Positions 35,943 to 46,266 of a DNA stretch of 64,000 nt are shown here, piece by piece. Where the stretch lies: contig NATV01000111.1 in the NCBI GenBank assembly GCA_003094535.1, positions 1 to 64,000 of the forward strand. The letters are read 5' to 3'. Under the pieces are notes generated by a model. That model did no database searches. It was not told the DNA's origin and worked only from the letters and a program-made list of their open reading frames with translations. Made by a program: the position numbers and the translations under genes. The DNA is from a gamma proteobacterium symbiont of Ctena orbiculata (GTDB lineage Bacteria; Pseudomonadota; Gammaproteobacteria; Chromatiales; Chromatiaceae). Positions within the stretch are counted from its first letter, which is position 1. Every line of letters starts with the position of its first letter.

Positions 35943-37606
35943 GGCCGGCCTTCCCTGCAGGGGTGCACGGTGACCCGGCTGCCGATGCCCTCCGCCATTT
36001 CGTCATCGGAAATGCCAAAGTTTTGCAGCGAGATGCTGTGATAGCGCTCGAACCAGCGGCCAATCTCTTTCTCTATAGCAGGATCATACTCGGGTCGTAC
36101 CACCTGAGTGGTGCCTTTGACGGGTTTACTGATCCGTCCCTCCTCGACGACCAGATCTCCGGCCTTGAAGACCAGCATGGGCTTGGCGAACATCTGTTCG
36201 GGATCCTCATGTTGATGGTAGACGGTGATGTCCGCCAAGGCGCCGGGCGCCAGGTGTCCGCGGTCCGTCAGGCCGAGAATCCGCGCCGGCGCCGCCCGGG
36301 TCATGATCGCGATCTCGTAGAGAGAATACTCCCGTTGCAATGAGCCCAGATGGCTTGCCGAGGCGGCATCGGGATTGATCTCCCCGAGGAGATCGTTGCG
36401 GAAGCTGCGGTCCATCAACAACCTGATCAGGTGGGGGTAGCTGGTGAATGGGGCGCCGTTGGGATGGTCGGTGGTGAGAAAGACCCGCCAGGGATCGTCC
36501 ACCATCAGAAACAGCTCCAGGCCGATCGCCCACTGCAGGGCATTGACGAAGTTTTTGTCGCGGTAGCGAAAGGGGACCACGCCGCAACCGGCTTCGCATT
36601 CGATATCCATGCAGGTCCACTTGCGGGGATGGGCATGGTTGTGGTTGGCGTGTTGCGCCATGGTATCGCCGGAGACGGTGACCGTCTGCCCAAACATGAT
36701 CTGCCCCACATCGATGGAGACATTGGTGTGGTTGTTGACCGCCTCGGCGATCTGCGCCGCCGATGAGGAGAACTTCCTCTCACCCTCGGTTCCGTAGCTG
36801 TGGAACTGGATGTGGGTGAGATGGATCGGCAGGCCCCCGGCCGCCTCCATGGTGGCCAGGGTGGAGAGATAGTTGCCCGGCACGCCCAGGTTGCTCGCAT
36901 GGACGTGCAGTGGATGGGGCACTGCAAGTTCATGGAGCGCACGGCTCAGCTTGGCCACAATCTCCCGGGGCGTAATCCGGTAGTGGGGATGGGCATCGTC
37001 AACGTCCAGCGCCCGCTGATTGAACTTGAAGGCATTGATGCCGCCGGGATTGACCACCTTGATGCCGATACACTGGGTGGCCTGCAGGGTCCAGGCGACA
37101 TAGTCGTTGATGGTCTGTTGTTCGGCTCCATCTGCGATCAGCTGCAACAGCAGATCGTCATTGCCCAGCATGGCGTAACCGCCGGTATCGATTATCGGCG
37201 TATCCGCCATCTCCATGTGCGCCTGGCGCGCGTTGGACGGTAGCACGGCAGGTTCGAAGCAGCTCGTATAGCCCATCTCCGCGTAGCGATAGCCAGCCGC
37301 CAGGGTGGAGGGGGCGGCATGGCCGCCACCGGAGCGGGTCAGGTCGCTCTTAGCCATGACGTGGTCGCGTTGATCCTCCGGCAGCATGGTGCGCGCGATG
37401 TTGACCTTGCCGCCACCGATATGGGTATGCAGGTCGATGGCGCCGGCCATCACGATCTTGCCCGCCAGGGCATAGGTGCGATGAACGGTCTCGTTCTCGC
37501 CTGGGGCGGCGACGATGGCATTGTCGCGGATATAGAGGTCCCCGGCTTCGCCGTCGATGTTATTGGCCGGGTCGTAGATTCTGCCGCCTTCGAGCTTGAT
37601 CAGCAT
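35939..37606 (-). CDS. fhcA: Formyltransferase/hydrolase complex subunit A (hydrolase)
   Basis: 555 residues of the amidohydrolase fold, like FwdA/FmdA. DLHTHIGGGKVNIAR gives the first metal-binding His pair, HASNLGVPGNY and HLTHIQFHSYG the later ligands. It hydrolyses formyl-methylofuran to formate and methylofuran. Methylofuran stays bound with its polyglutamate tail and swings between FhcD and FhcA in the characterised enzyme. Confidence 0.96.
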   Translation of the reverse strand: MLIKLEGGRIYDPANNIDGEAGDLYIRDNAIVAAPGENETVHRTYALAGKIVMAGAIDLHTHIGGGKVNIARTMLPEDQRDHVMAKSDLTRSGGGHAAPSTLAAGYRYAEMGYTSCFEPAVLPSNARQAHMEMADTPIIDTGGYAMLGNDDLLLQLIADGAEQQTINDYVAWTLQATQCIGIKVVNPGGINAFKFNQRALDVDDAHPHYRITPREIVAKLSRALHELAVPHPLHVHASNLGVPGNYLSTLATMEAAGGLPIHLTHIQFHSYGTEGERKFSSSAAQIAEAVNNHTNVSIDVGQIMFGQTVTVSGDTMAQHANHNHAHPRKWTCMDIECEAGCGVVPFRYRDKNFVNALQWAIGLELFLMVDDPWRVFLTTDHPNGAPFTSYPHLIRLLMDRSFRNDLLGEINPDAASASHLGSLQREYSLYEIAIMTRAAPARILGLTDRGHLAPGALADITVYHQHEDPEQMFAKPMLVFKAGDLVVEEGRISKPVKGTTQVVRPEYDPAIEKEIGRWFERYHSISLQNFGISDDEMAEGIGSRVTVHPCREGRP

Positions 37607-38916
37607 GGATCGTCCCCTGCGGGTTCGCTGGCGGCAGGCTGCAGCCTCTCATGCAACCGGTTGATGAGATGGCTGACCGAGGGCAGACCGATCTCCCTCA
37701 GTTTTCCCAGCGGCAGCGAACAGACTGAATCACTGCGATACCAGTGGCCCTGGTGGTCGACACCCGGCACCCCCACCGGTATATAGAGTGCCGGTGGCGC
37801 GTTGAACACCATACCGGGATGACCCAAAACGATGGTGGGCGCATCGCAGGAGGGAGGGATTGTCTCGGATGACAGGGAGGCGACCCACAACAACAGATCG
37901 TTCTCTCCGCGCTCGATCAGATCCTGCCAGCGGTTGAGCAGTGGGTCGTGTTCCGGATAGCCGCGCTGCAGCCTGGTGCGCACGGGGTAGCCGAGCTGCC
38001 AGGTAGAGACCTGGTTGCAGGTGATGTCGCCCTGGGTGCCTGCGAGGGGGAGGGCGGCGCTGCGGCTTTCGTTATTGAGCGCTTTTGCCAACTCCGCCAA
38101 TCCCAGGATGGTGAGCTCGCTGTGGGGCAGATCGAGTTCCGCCGCGCTCCAGCAGATAACGCTATATCGCGCCGCTTTCAGCGCATCAGCCAGGTCGCTC
38201 AGGGCATCGCCAAGATTGCCGTCAAGCCGGCCGGTATTTACCGGCCGTCCGGCGATGAGCGCTCGCAGCATGGCGACGGCATCACTCAGCGCCTCGAGTT
38301 CGAGTGGAATCAAGGTTGGATTCAAGTGCTCCAACAGATCCGGCACACGGCCGCCGATCCAGGGTCCGAGGAGTACCAGTTTGCGATCATCGGGTTTGCT
38401 GAACAGGCCCTCTGCGGGATGGAGAACACGCTCCACGAGACGTGGAAAGCGTTCGATACACTGGCCACCCACGATGAGGATCAGATCGGCCCGGTTGCGC
38501 ACCTCGGTGAAGGTGGTGGTGAACCAGCCATTGTCTTGCACGACACGAAGATTGCGCAGTAGGGCATCGCCGTTCATGTGATCCAGGGTGGCGCCGCAAC
38601 GGTCGGCCAGGCCGAGGATGCTGCGCATACCGTTGACGTCCGTTGCCAGTCCGGCAAAGAGCGGGGAGCATGACTTCTGCAGCAACTCTGCGCCCCTTTC
38701 AATTGCCTCATCCAGTGAACTCGGGGTGCCATCGATCATCGGTGTCCGATCGATGTTGCTAAAGGCGGTATCGTAAAAGCGGTGCGCCCGAACACAGCCA
38801 TTGTGCATCGACGTCAGGCGCCCATTGCTGGTCACGATTTTCAGGTCATCGCAGCTCAAACCACAGCCGGGACAGGTAACCGCATTTGTTGTCTGATCGA
38901 TCTTGTTGTTCCACAT
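37600..38916 (-). CDS. fhcB: Formyltransferase/hydrolase complex subunit B
   Basis: 438 residues related to FwdB/FmdB of the molybdopterin formylmethanofuran dehydrogenases. An N-terminal CPGCGLSCDD is retained, but the bacterial subunit is shorter and is regarded as lacking a working Mo/W site, serving as a scaffold. It is the first gene of the operon. A strong sigma54 promoter lies about 60 bases upstream of its start. Confidence 0.94.
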   Translation of the reverse strand: MWNNKIDQTTNAVTCPGCGLSCDDLKIVTSNGRLTSMHNGCVRAHRFYDTAFSNIDRTPMIDGTPSSLDEAIERGAELLQKSCSPLFAGLATDVNGMRSILGLADRCGATLDHMNGDALLRNLRVVQDNGWFTTTFTEVRNRADLILIVGGQCIERFPRLVERVLHPAEGLFSKPDDRKLVLLGPWIGGRVPDLLEHLNPTLIPLELEALSDAVAMLRALIAGRPVNTGRLDGNLGDALSDLADALKAARYSVICWSAAELDLPHSELTILGLAELAKALNNESRSAALPLAGTQGDITCNQVSTWQLGYPVRTRLQRGYPEHDPLLNRWQDLIERGENDLLLWVASLSSETIPPSCDAPTIVLGHPGMVFNAPPALYIPVGVPGVDHQGHWYRSDSVCSLPLGKLREIGLPSVSHLINRLHERLQPAASEPAGDDPC

Positions 38917-38974
38917 GCCTGATTAATGATCCCGTCAGTGCGCAATACCTGAATCTATTGATTCACGGGATAGT

Positions 38975-38989
38975 GCAGAAAGCGTGCCA
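38975..38989 (-). promoter_or_regulatory. Sigma54 promoter of fhcBADC
   Basis: The minus strand reads TGGCAC-GCTTT-CTGC followed by A: a perfect -24 box, correct spacing and one mismatch in the -12 box. Leader of about 47 bases. Confidence 0.8.
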
Positions 38990-39592
38990 GCCAACTACAG
39001 GCGAGTTTGAATCGTTTTGGAAACCTGTTGCGCCGACCATCCTCGTGGTTGTGATGCTCAGCCTCGGCATAGGCTGAACTGTGTTATTCCGCCGTATCGA
39101 ACTGGTGTAACTGAGTCATCAACGACCCGCATTCAAACTATCCCGCATTGGCGCATTCAAGCGCTATATCGAGTAGTGTTTGTTTAATGCGTCGGCAAGG
39201 GTTGCGCTGATATCACCGAGATTGTTATCGACATTTTATCACGGCTGCTATATTCATAACTCATGCACCCATCCAGGTATCCCCGGTGGGGGTCTGTAGC
39301 GGCAGGTCTCCGCGGTTATCCCGGACAACTGTTAACTGCTGGGGCAGGGCAGGTGACACATTGGTTCAAGTCAGGTGCATACAGAATAATGCTTGCTTAT
39401 TAGGATGATAGTTCATGGAGCGATTGCTATTACCCCGCAACTCCGTTCGGGAAATCCCTTGTCTTGGATCAAAAAGCCCAGTTTGAGTTTACTTTTCAGG
39501 GAAAGCTGGTCCCCCTCTACCTCAAGGCATGATTCAAGACCAGGGCTGATAAGGAAAAGTATCGGTGTGCAAAACCTTTGCCTGGGTCTGTC
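38990..39592. other. Intergenic region between divergent fhc and mptG operons
   Basis: About 600 bases with no supported gene, flanked on each side by an outward-facing -24/-12 promoter. A TGACAC half-site lies at 39354-39359. It probably carries shared activator sites, but no complete dyad was found by eye. Confidence 0.4.
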
Positions 39593-39608
39593 AGGCATAC
39601 AATTTGCA
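39593..39608 (+). promoter_or_regulatory. Sigma54 promoter of the mptG-mtdB-mch-fae operon
   Basis: AGGCAT-ACAAT-TTGCA keeps GG-N10-GC and a full TTGCA. The predicted start near 39618 lies downstream of ATG 39615 and so argues for ATG 39645 as the mptG start. Confidence 0.65.
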
Positions 39609-39644
39609 GTAAAGATGGAATATGAAAATGGATCAAAACCTGTT

Positions 39645-40658
39645 ATGACAAACCCTTCGAATCGTACCGGATACACCGTTGAAGTTGCGGCGCCTGCTCG
39701 GCTGCATCTCGGCTTTCTCGATCTGCACGGTGGTCTGGGCAGGCGGTTCGGCAGTATCGGCCTGACCATCGATTCCCTGACGACCCGTCTGCGTGCCGAG
39801 CGCTCCGCCGAGATCGCCGCCACCGGTCCGGATGCGGAGAGAGCGCTCGGATATGCCCGCTCATACATCGACGCGCGGGGCATCGAGGGTGGTGTCGATA
39901 TCCATCTGTTAGAGGTGATACCCGATCACGTGGGGCTGGGTTCAGGCACGCAGATGGCACTTGCGGTGGGTACCGCGATCGAACGCCTTTATGGAGGCGG
40001 GTGTGACAGCGCCGCCATTGCCAGGACCTTAAACCGAGGCAAGCGTTCGGGCATAGGCATAGGCGCCTTCGAGCAGGGTGGATTCATTCTCGATAGCGGC
40101 CGGGGAGAGGAGAGGGGGGTGCCGCCGGTCGCCGTCAGATTACCTTTCCCTGAAAATTGGCGGATGTTGTTGCTGTTCGATACCCGTGGCCAAGGTCTGC
40201 ACGGCGCAAAAGAGGTGGCGGCATTCTCCGAATTGCGGGAGTTCCCGGAACAGGCGGCCGCACATCTCTGCCGCTTGGTCTTGATGCGGGTGTTGCCCGG
40301 TGTCCTGGAGGCGCACCTGGAACCGGTGACACAAGCCATCGGCGAGATACAGCGCGTTGTGGGGGACCACTTCGCCCCGGCGCAGGGGGGGCGTTTTACC
40401 AGCCCGGTGATCTCCGCCGCCCTCGAGTGGGCCGAAGCAGAAGGTTATCCCGGGATCGGCCAGAGCTCCTGGGGACCGACCGGATTTGTTCTGCTTGAAG
40501 ACGCCGATCAGGCACAGCGGCTTGCACAGGCCATAAAACACCATTTTGGAGAGTTCTCATCATTCCGTTGTCAGCTGGTGGCGGCGCGCAACCAGGGGGC
40601 GGAGGTAACGCTGTTACAGCAACCAACAAGATTAAGACAAGAGAAGCGAGCCCGTTGA
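39645..40658 (+). CDS. mptG: Beta-ribofuranosylaminobenzene 5'-phosphate synthase (H4MPT synthesis)
   Basis: 337 residues of the GHMP-kinase-like beta-RFAP synthase family. VEVAAPARLHLGFLDLHG, HVGLGSGTQMALAVG and GKRSGIGIGAFEQGGFILD are the conserved segments. It condenses pABA with PRPP, the committed step of H4MPT synthesis, and equals 'orf4' of Methylobacterium. The upstream promoter favours ATG 39645; ATG 39615 would add ten residues. Its stop overlaps mtdB (TGATG). It heads an eight-gene operon in the order known from other methylotrophs. Confidence 0.93.
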   Translation: MTNPSNRTGYTVEVAAPARLHLGFLDLHGGLGRRFGSIGLTIDSLTTRLRAERSAEIAATGPDAERALGYARSYIDARGIEGGVDIHLLEVIPDHVGLGSGTQMALAVGTAIERLYGGGCDSAAIARTLNRGKRSGIGIGAFEQGGFILDSGRGEERGVPPVAVRLPFPENWRMLLLFDTRGQGLHGAKEVAAFSELREFPEQAAAHLCRLVLMRVLPGVLEAHLEPVTQAIGEIQRVVGDHFAPAQGGRFTSPVISAALEWAEAEGYPGIGQSSWGPTGFVLLEDADQAQRLAQAIKHHFGEFSSFRCQLVAARNQGAEVTLLQQPTRLRQEKRAR

Positions 40659-41560
40659 TGGAAAAGCCCTATCTGCTGCACATGTTGACCGCAACCAAGA
40701 ATCTTAGCCCGTTTGATGTGAACATGGCCTATGACGCCGGCTGGACAGCCTGCACCCCCTATATACAGGTGGAAATGGATGAGGTACGCGACCTGGTGCA
40801 GGATGCGATCTTCTCCCGCGGTCCCAAAGGGGTCAAGCGGACTGGCATCTTTTTCGGCGGCCGGGACACCCATTTGGCCATGCAGATGATGGCTGCGGCA
40901 AAGAAGTCGATGGTGCCGCCATTCGAGGTCTCGCTGTTTGCCGATCCCAGCGGCGCCTTCACTACCGCCGCAGGCATGGTTGCCTGCGTGGAGCGTGAAC
41001 TGAAAAAGCGCGATGGCAAGGGGCTTCAAGATAGGCGGGTGGTGGTTTTCGGCGGTACCGGGCCGGTTGGCTCCACGGCGGCCATGTTGGCCTCCGATGC
41101 GGGTGCCGAAGCGGTCATTGTCAGCCACGTCTCTGAAGCCAAGGCACAGAAAATCGCGGATCTCTGCAATCAGCGCTACGGCGCGAACCTCTCAGCGGCA
41201 GATGGCAGCAGCGATGGCTTGATCACAGCGCTGGCAAGCAAAGCCGATGTGGTATTCAACGCGGCGACCGAGGGTGTGCAGGTCTTGAATCGCAACCAGC
41301 TGATGGCCGCGGAGAGGCTCAAGGTGGCCTGTGATGTAAACGCGGTGCCCCCGGAGGGAATTGAAGGAGTGGGTCTCATGGATGACGGGGTGGCAATTGA
41401 AGGTCTGCCCAGCGGTGCGGTCGGAATCGGCGCCTTGGCAGTGGGCAACGTCAAATACCAGACTCAGCATCTGTTGCTGAAACGCATGTACGAGTTTGCA
41501 GAACCCGAGTATCTCGATTTCAATCGTGCATTCGAGGTGGCGCGCGACTATGTCGGCTAA
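40658..41560 (+). CDS. mtdB: NAD(P)-dependent methylene-H4MPT dehydrogenase
   Basis: 300 residues. The N-terminal catalytic part begins with LLHMLTATKNLSPFDVNMAYDAGW, and the Rossmann site is VVVFGGTGPVGSTAAML. It oxidises methylene-H4MPT to methenyl-H4MPT. MtdB is favoured over MtdA because of the H4MPT operon and the absence of fch nearby. ATG 40658 overlaps the mptG stop. Confidence 0.93.
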   Translation: MEKPYLLHMLTATKNLSPFDVNMAYDAGWTACTPYIQVEMDEVRDLVQDAIFSRGPKGVKRTGIFFGGRDTHLAMQMMAAAKKSMVPPFEVSLFADPSGAFTTAAGMVACVERELKKRDGKGLQDRRVVVFGGTGPVGSTAAMLASDAGAEAVIVSHVSEAKAQKIADLCNQRYGANLSAADGSSDGLITALASKADVVFNAATEGVQVLNRNQLMAAERLKVACDVNAVPPEGIEGVGLMDDGVAIEGLPSGAVGIGALAVGNVKYQTQHLLLKRMYEFAEPEYLDFNRAFEVARDYVG

Positions 41561-42710
41561 TAACAACACTCTTTTGATCCTGGCCAACAGCGGCCGCGCG
41601 ACTGCCGAGTCAGCCCGCCGCGGCGGTTACCGGGTGGCGGTGTTCGACGGATATTGCGATCAGGATACCCTGGTGGCGGCCGATTGCTGGCCCGTCACCC
41701 AGGGCTTCTCCAATCTCGAAGTGGACAGGTTTGTGGACGAGGTAGCCTCCCTGTTTCCCATAAAACCCTACGGTGTGATCTATGGCGCGGGACTTGAGGA
41801 GTCGACAATCCTGTTGCGCCGCCTCTCCACTGAATTCCGGCTGTTCGGCAACGATCCATCTGTGCTCGAGTTGTTGCGCAGACCCCGGCGCTACTTTTCA
41901 TTGCTCGACAGGTTGGAGATTCCCTATCCGCAGGTGAGCTTCACCCCTCCCTACTCAGCTGCCGGAAAGCGCTGGTTGATCAAGCGTGCGGGCAGTTGCG
42001 GTGGCCAGGGCGTGGCCTACTTCGATGCCGCCCATTCTGCGGCGGATACATCCTGCTACTATCAGAGACATATGCCGGGTCAGGTGATGTCGATTCTGTT
42101 TATCGCGGACGGCGGCAGGCATTGCACCATCGGTTACAACAGGCTTGGGATGGGCGCTTCATCCACACCCGCACCCTTTCTTTACAGCGGGGCCACAAGC
42201 CATGCCTCACTGAGCCACGCCCATTGCGCGAACATCGAACTGATCGTCAGCCAGCTTGTATCCGAGCTTAGGCTGAGGGGCATCAACAGCCTCGACTTCG
42301 TTGTCGCCAATGAAGGGGTCTTTGTCATCGATCTCAATCCCAGGCCTACCGCAACCCTTGAGCTCTACGAGCACCTGATGGGTGAAGGCTGGATCAAGTA
42401 TCACATAGCGGCATGCCTCGGCGAGCTGCCGTCGCTTCCGCTTGTCGGATCAGCAGTGATTCACGGGCAGCGGATAATCTACTCACCGCGAAGCTTCGAA
42501 ATGCCCGGTGAGCCGAAGTGGAAGCCATGGGTCAAGGACCGGCCTTTAGTCGGCAGCAGGGTAGTCGAGGGGCAGCCCCTGTGCAGCCTCTATGCCAAGG
42601 GGGATAGTGTCGAGGAGGTGGAAAGCGTTTTGCGGCAACGCCAAGATGAGATTCTGCGGATGCTCGGCGCCTCCCTCTATCAGCCCTTCGCCCACAAGGT
42701 GGCGGTATGA
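41550..42710 (+). CDS. ATP-grasp protein OrfY of the H4MPT cluster
   Basis: 386 residues of the ATP-grasp superfamily ([14 protein letters not shown] as the nucleotide loop; [27 protein letters not shown] as the metal-binding end). It corresponds in position and type to OrfY, always found between mtdB and mch in methylotrophs and needed for H4MPT-linked growth where tested. It is probably a carboxylate-amine ligase in cofactor synthesis; the substrate is unknown. It overlaps mtdB by 11 bases. Confidence 0.86.
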   Translation: MSANNNTLLILANSGRATAESARRGGYRVAVFDGYCDQDTLVAADCWPVTQGFSNLEVDRFVDEVASLFPIKPYGVIYGAGLEESTILLRRLSTEFRLFGNDPSVLELLRRPRRYFSLLDRLEIPYPQVSFTPPYSAAGKRWLIKRAGSCGGQGVAYFDAAHSAADTSCYYQRHMPGQVMSILFIADGGRHCTIGYNRLGMGASSTPAPFLYSGATSHASLSHAHCANIELIVSQLVSELRLRGINSLDFVVANEGVFVIDLNPRPTATLELYEHLMGEGWIKYHIAACLGELPSLPLVGSAVIHGQRIIYSPRSFEMPGEPKWKPWVKDRPLVGSRVVEGQPLCSLYAKGDSVEEVESVLRQRQDEILRMLGASLYQPFAHKVAV

Positions 42711-43681
42711 GTCGTCCCAGCATCAACGCACTGACCGCCCCGCTGGTGGCATCCCTAATCGAGGACGCCGAGATGCTGCGCCTTGGTGTGGAGCGTCTGG
42801 AGAACGGCTGCCTTCTGGTGGACGCGGGAATCCATACCGCAGGTTCATTGGAGGCCGGACGACGGATTGCGGAGATCTGCCTCGGCGGGCTCGGCAGCGT
42901 CAGCCTGAGTGGCAGCGGCCCGGTTGCCGGTTGGCCGCTTTCGGTCCACGTGCATACTGTAGATCCCGTGCTCGCATGCCTGGGCAGTCAGTACGCGGGC
43001 TGGAGTCTGTCCCATAGGGAAGCGGGAAAAAAGGGCTTCAACGCATTGGCATCCGGGCCGGGTCGGGCGTTATCGCTGAAGGAGCCCCTGTTCAAGGAGC
43101 TGGACTATCAGGATCGTGCCGAACGGACCTGCCTGGTGCTGGAGGTTGACCGCCTACCACCTCTGCCCCTGTGCGAGAAGATCGCCAGGGATTGCGCTGT
43201 TGACGTGAAGGAGCTGACCCTGATTCTTACTCCCACCAGTAGCCTTGCCGGCACGGTGCAGATTGTCGCACGCGTACTTGAAGTCGCCATGCACAAGGCC
43301 CATGAACTGGGTTTCGATCTCCACTCGATCCGGGATGGCATCGGCAGCGCGCCGCTACCGCCGCCAGCCCCCGATCTCCTCGCAGCCATGGGGCGCACCA
43401 ACGATGCGATTCTCTTCGCCGGCCAGGTACAGCTCTTCGTCAGTGGGGAGGATGCCCAGGCACGGAAGCTGGCAAGCGATCTGCCAAGCAGCGCCTCCCG
43501 GGATTATGGTCGTCCCTTCGGTGAGATATTCAAGGCCTATGACTACGACTTCTTCAAGATCGATCCCATGCTTTTCAGTCCCGCACGGGTAATGGTCAGC
43601 GCCCTCGACAGCGGCAACAGTTATTCGGCAGGCGACCTCGACACCGCGCTGCTGACAACCTCCTTCGGTATCGGGCCATGA
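42707..43681 (+). CDS. mch: Methenyl-H4MPT cyclohydrolase
   Basis: 324 residues, full length. Conserved segments include [50 protein letters not shown] and AKVMV-like [13 protein letters not shown]. It hydrolyses methenyl-H4MPT to formyl-H4MPT. ATGA overlaps link it to orfY and to the next gene. Confidence 0.96.
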   Translation: MSRPSINALTAPLVASLIEDAEMLRLGVERLENGCLLVDAGIHTAGSLEAGRRIAEICLGGLGSVSLSGSGPVAGWPLSVHVHTVDPVLACLGSQYAGWSLSHREAGKKGFNALASGPGRALSLKEPLFKELDYQDRAERTCLVLEVDRLPPLPLCEKIARDCAVDVKELTLILTPTSSLAGTVQIVARVLEVAMHKAHELGFDLHSIRDGIGSAPLPPPAPDLLAAMGRTNDAILFAGQVQLFVSGEDAQARKLASDLPSSASRDYGRPFGEIFKAYDYDFFKIDPMLFSPARVMVSALDSGNSYSAGDLDTALLTTSFGIGP

Positions 43682-44583
43682 GCAGACGTATCGCCATCTT
43701 CACCGACGATCCCGGTTGGCACGGCGCGCGCCTCCGGGCAGCCTTCGAAGCCCATGGCTGCAGCAGCGAGTTTGTCTCGCTGCAACAGTGCGGATTTGAA
43801 ATCAACGGTGAGGGACAGAGTCTGAGGATTCCGGGATTCGAAAACCTTCCCGATGGCGTATTCGTGCGCGGCGTGCCCGGCGGCTCCCTTGAGCAGGTTG
43901 TGCACTATCTCGATATCTTACACGCCCTGAAGCACCTCGGTGTCTGCGTCTACAACGATGCGCGTGCCATCGAGCGCAGCGTGGATAAAGGCATGACCAG
44001 TTTTCTGCTGCACGATGCCGGCATACCAACGCCTCCAACCTGGGTGTTGGGGGAACAGGATCCCACACAGATATTGATGCAGGAGTTCAGCGCGGGCCAT
44101 GAATTGGTGGTGAAACCCCTGTTCGGCTCCCAGGGTAATGGGCTGCTGCGGATCGGTGACGGCGACAGCCTGCCGGAGCAGGGCCAATACAACGGCATCT
44201 ACTACCTGCAGCGTTTTATCTCCACAGGCTCGCAAGATGCCCATGACTGGCGTGTCTTCGTGATCAACGGCCGGGCGGTGGCCACCATGCTGCGCCGGGG
44301 GAGGGGCTGGATCAGCAACGTCGCACAAGGGGCGCGCTGCCACCCGGCGGTGCTTGAAAAGGAGCTGCGGGAACTGGCGGAAGCCGCATCGGATGCGCTG
44401 GAAATGAATTATGCCGGTGTCGACATCCTTCGCGACGACAAGGGCCGGCCCTATGTCATCGAGGTGAACAGTATTCCGGCCTGGAAAGGTTTGCAGCAGG
44501 TCACGCATCTGGATATGACCTGGATGTTGGTAGACGATTTCCTCTCTTGCACTCATATCACTCCACTGACGGAGGTGATCTGA
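43678..44583 (+). CDS. RimK-like ATP-grasp ligase (Orf5) of the H4MPT cluster
   Basis: 301 residues, RimK/MptN type ATP-grasp: [18 protein letters not shown] is the nucleotide loop, [12 protein letters not shown] and [28 protein letters not shown] the C-terminal metal site. RimK-like enzymes add glutamate; the archaeal relative MptN adds glutamate to H4MPT. It equals methylotroph Orf5, next to mch. The exact acceptor (H4MPT or methylofuran) is open. Confidence 0.88.
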   Translation: MSRRIAIFTDDPGWHGARLRAAFEAHGCSSEFVSLQQCGFEINGEGQSLRIPGFENLPDGVFVRGVPGGSLEQVVHYLDILHALKHLGVCVYNDARAIERSVDKGMTSFLLHDAGIPTPPTWVLGEQDPTQILMQEFSAGHELVVKPLFGSQGNGLLRIGDGDSLPEQGQYNGIYYLQRFISTGSQDAHDWRVFVINGRAVATMLRRGRGWISNVAQGARCHPAVLEKELRELAEAASDALEMNYAGVDILRDDKGRPYVIEVNSIPAWKGLQQVTHLDMTWMLVDDFLSCTHITPLTEVI

Positions 44584-45524
44584 TGACCGATTCCCGTTCT
44601 CAACCTGATGCATTGCGGTCACAGATCGCAACGGCTTATCGTCAAGCCTGCCTGTGCGAGCTGGATGCCCTGAAGCCAGGCAATGTGCACCGTTTTTCGG
44701 ATGGCCATAGGATGACCCTGGAGGACTTCATCACCAGTGCGAATGTCAGTGCAGAGCCGTTGACCCTGCCCGGTTTGGGTTTGGGGGAACGGATCTATAG
44801 GGCAGTGGCCGCCACCCGCGAGGCGGTGAGCTGCAATACCAATCTGGGCATTCTGATGCTGTGCGCGCCGCTGATCCAGGCCCTGCTTGAGGAACATCAG
44901 CCCAGCAATTCACTCCACGACAGGCTGTGTCATGTGTTGGCAAAGACCGATTCAGACGAGGTGGATTGGCTGTTTCGCGCCATCCAGCTGGCAGCCCCCG
45001 GGGGACTCGGGCAATCCGACAAATACGATGTATCCGAGACCCCAAGCGCTGAGTTGATCGAGGTAATGGGCCATGCGGCTGAACGGGATCTGATCGCTCG
45101 CCAATATGCGACAGGTTACACGGATCTGTTCGATTTTGCGCTGCCCCTGCTGCGCGGCTACCAGGAGCGATGGCAAAACGAGTGGGCGATCACCGCGCTG
45201 TTTCTCACTCTGCTGGCACGCTTTCCCGACAGCCACATACGGCGAAAGAACGGACTCTACAAGGCGGTTTCAACAAGCCTGCACGCGGCTGAGCTGGTGA
45301 AGGAGCTGGAGAAGGCTGAGTTGCCGGAACACTACCATTTGCGCCTGTTACAGGCAGACAACGAATTCAAACGAGAAGGTATCAATCCAGGCACTTCGGC
45401 GGACATGACTGTCGCCACCCTGTTTATCTCCTACCTGGAGCAGATTCTTCCCGCGTTTGGACTGAATACGGGATATACCCGTGTCCGCGATTCCCGCCCG
45501 GAAGAGGTGGGGATACAAAGCTAA
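44583..45524 (+). CDS. Triphosphoribosyl-dephospho-CoA synthase-like protein (Orf7)
   Basis: 313 residues, CitG/MdcB family. CELDALKPGNVHRFSDGHRMTLEDF, SCNTNLGILMLCAPL and APGGLGQSDKYDV match the nucleotide-binding motifs of that family. Classical CitG makes a citrate lyase cofactor, but no citrate lyase is present. The methylotroph Orf7 subgroup sits beside fae and is presumed to make a ribosylated or phosphoribosylated part of H4MPT. Start overlaps the previous stop (TGATG). Confidence 0.87.
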   Translation: MTDSRSQPDALRSQIATAYRQACLCELDALKPGNVHRFSDGHRMTLEDFITSANVSAEPLTLPGLGLGERIYRAVAATREAVSCNTNLGILMLCAPLIQALLEEHQPSNSLHDRLCHVLAKTDSDEVDWLFRAIQLAAPGGLGQSDKYDVSETPSAELIEVMGHAAERDLIARQYATGYTDLFDFALPLLRGYQERWQNEWAITALFLTLLARFPDSHIRRKNGLYKAVSTSLHAAELVKELEKAELPEHYHLRLLQADNEFKREGINPGTSADMTVATLFISYLEQILPAFGLNTGYTRVRDSRPEEVGIQS

Positions 45525-45553
45525 CTTTCAATAACAAGTAAGGAGAAACTGAA

Positions 45554-46066
45554 ATGCCAGTTATCAATAGAACGATGGTCGGAGAATCGCTGGTCGGAGA
45601 TGGCAACGAAGTTGCTCATATCGATCTGCTGATCGGTCCACGGGGATCTGCCGCAGAAACCGCATTCTGCAATGGCCTGGTAAACAATAAGGATGGATTT
45701 ACCGCGCTGCTTGCCGTGGTTGCGCCAAATCTGGCCTGTAAGCCCAGCACCATGATGTTCAACAAAGTGACCATCAAAGGCGCCAAACAGGCTGTACAGA
45801 TGTTTGGCCCGGCACAGCGTGGTGTCGCCATGGCGGTTGCGGATTGCGTCGAAGACGGCACCATCCCGGCTGACGAAGCCGACGATGTCTTTATCTGTGT
45901 CGGTGTCTTTATTCACTGGGAAGCCGAGGACGATGCCAAGATTCAAGACTACAACTACCAGGCCACCAAGGAGTCGATCAAACGGGCCGTTAGCGGCGAG
46001 CCCAAGGCCAGCGATGTTGTTGCCCAGAAGGGATCGGTATCTCATCCCTTCGCTGCCCACGATTGA
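45554..46066 (+). CDS. fae: Formaldehyde-activating enzyme
   Basis: 170 residues, full length. [22 protein letters not shown] at the N-terminus contains the catalytic His (His22 here), and [23 protein letters not shown] is diagnostic. It couples formaldehyde to H4MPT. AAGGAG lies close upstream, and a 29-base gap separates it from orf7. Fae is usually one of the most abundant proteins in methylotrophs. Confidence 0.97.
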   Translation: MPVINRTMVGESLVGDGNEVAHIDLLIGPRGSAAETAFCNGLVNNKDGFTALLAVVAPNLACKPSTMMFNKVTIKGAKQAVQMFGPAQRGVAMAVADCVEDGTIPADEADDVFICVGVFIHWEAEDDAKIQDYNYQATKESIKRAVSGEPKASDVVAQKGSVSHPFAAHD

Positions 46067-46266
46067 GGACTCTCGTGTGCTGTCGTCATCACAGGGATGT
46101 GTCGGCGGCTGGGCGGAATGTCTTCCTCGACCTTTGGTAAGGAACCGGGCAAGAACTGGAAACATGGGTTGCAACACCACGAGTAGCCGGTAAGGAAATA
46201 GAAAAAACCGATACACCCTTACAGGCGTTTCCAGTGTTAGGTACGTAACGATAGTGGAGGCTGAAT

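Noticed and set aside
39393..39644. Longer N-terminus of mptG
   Set aside because: It would lie upstream of the predicted transcription start and does not resemble the family.
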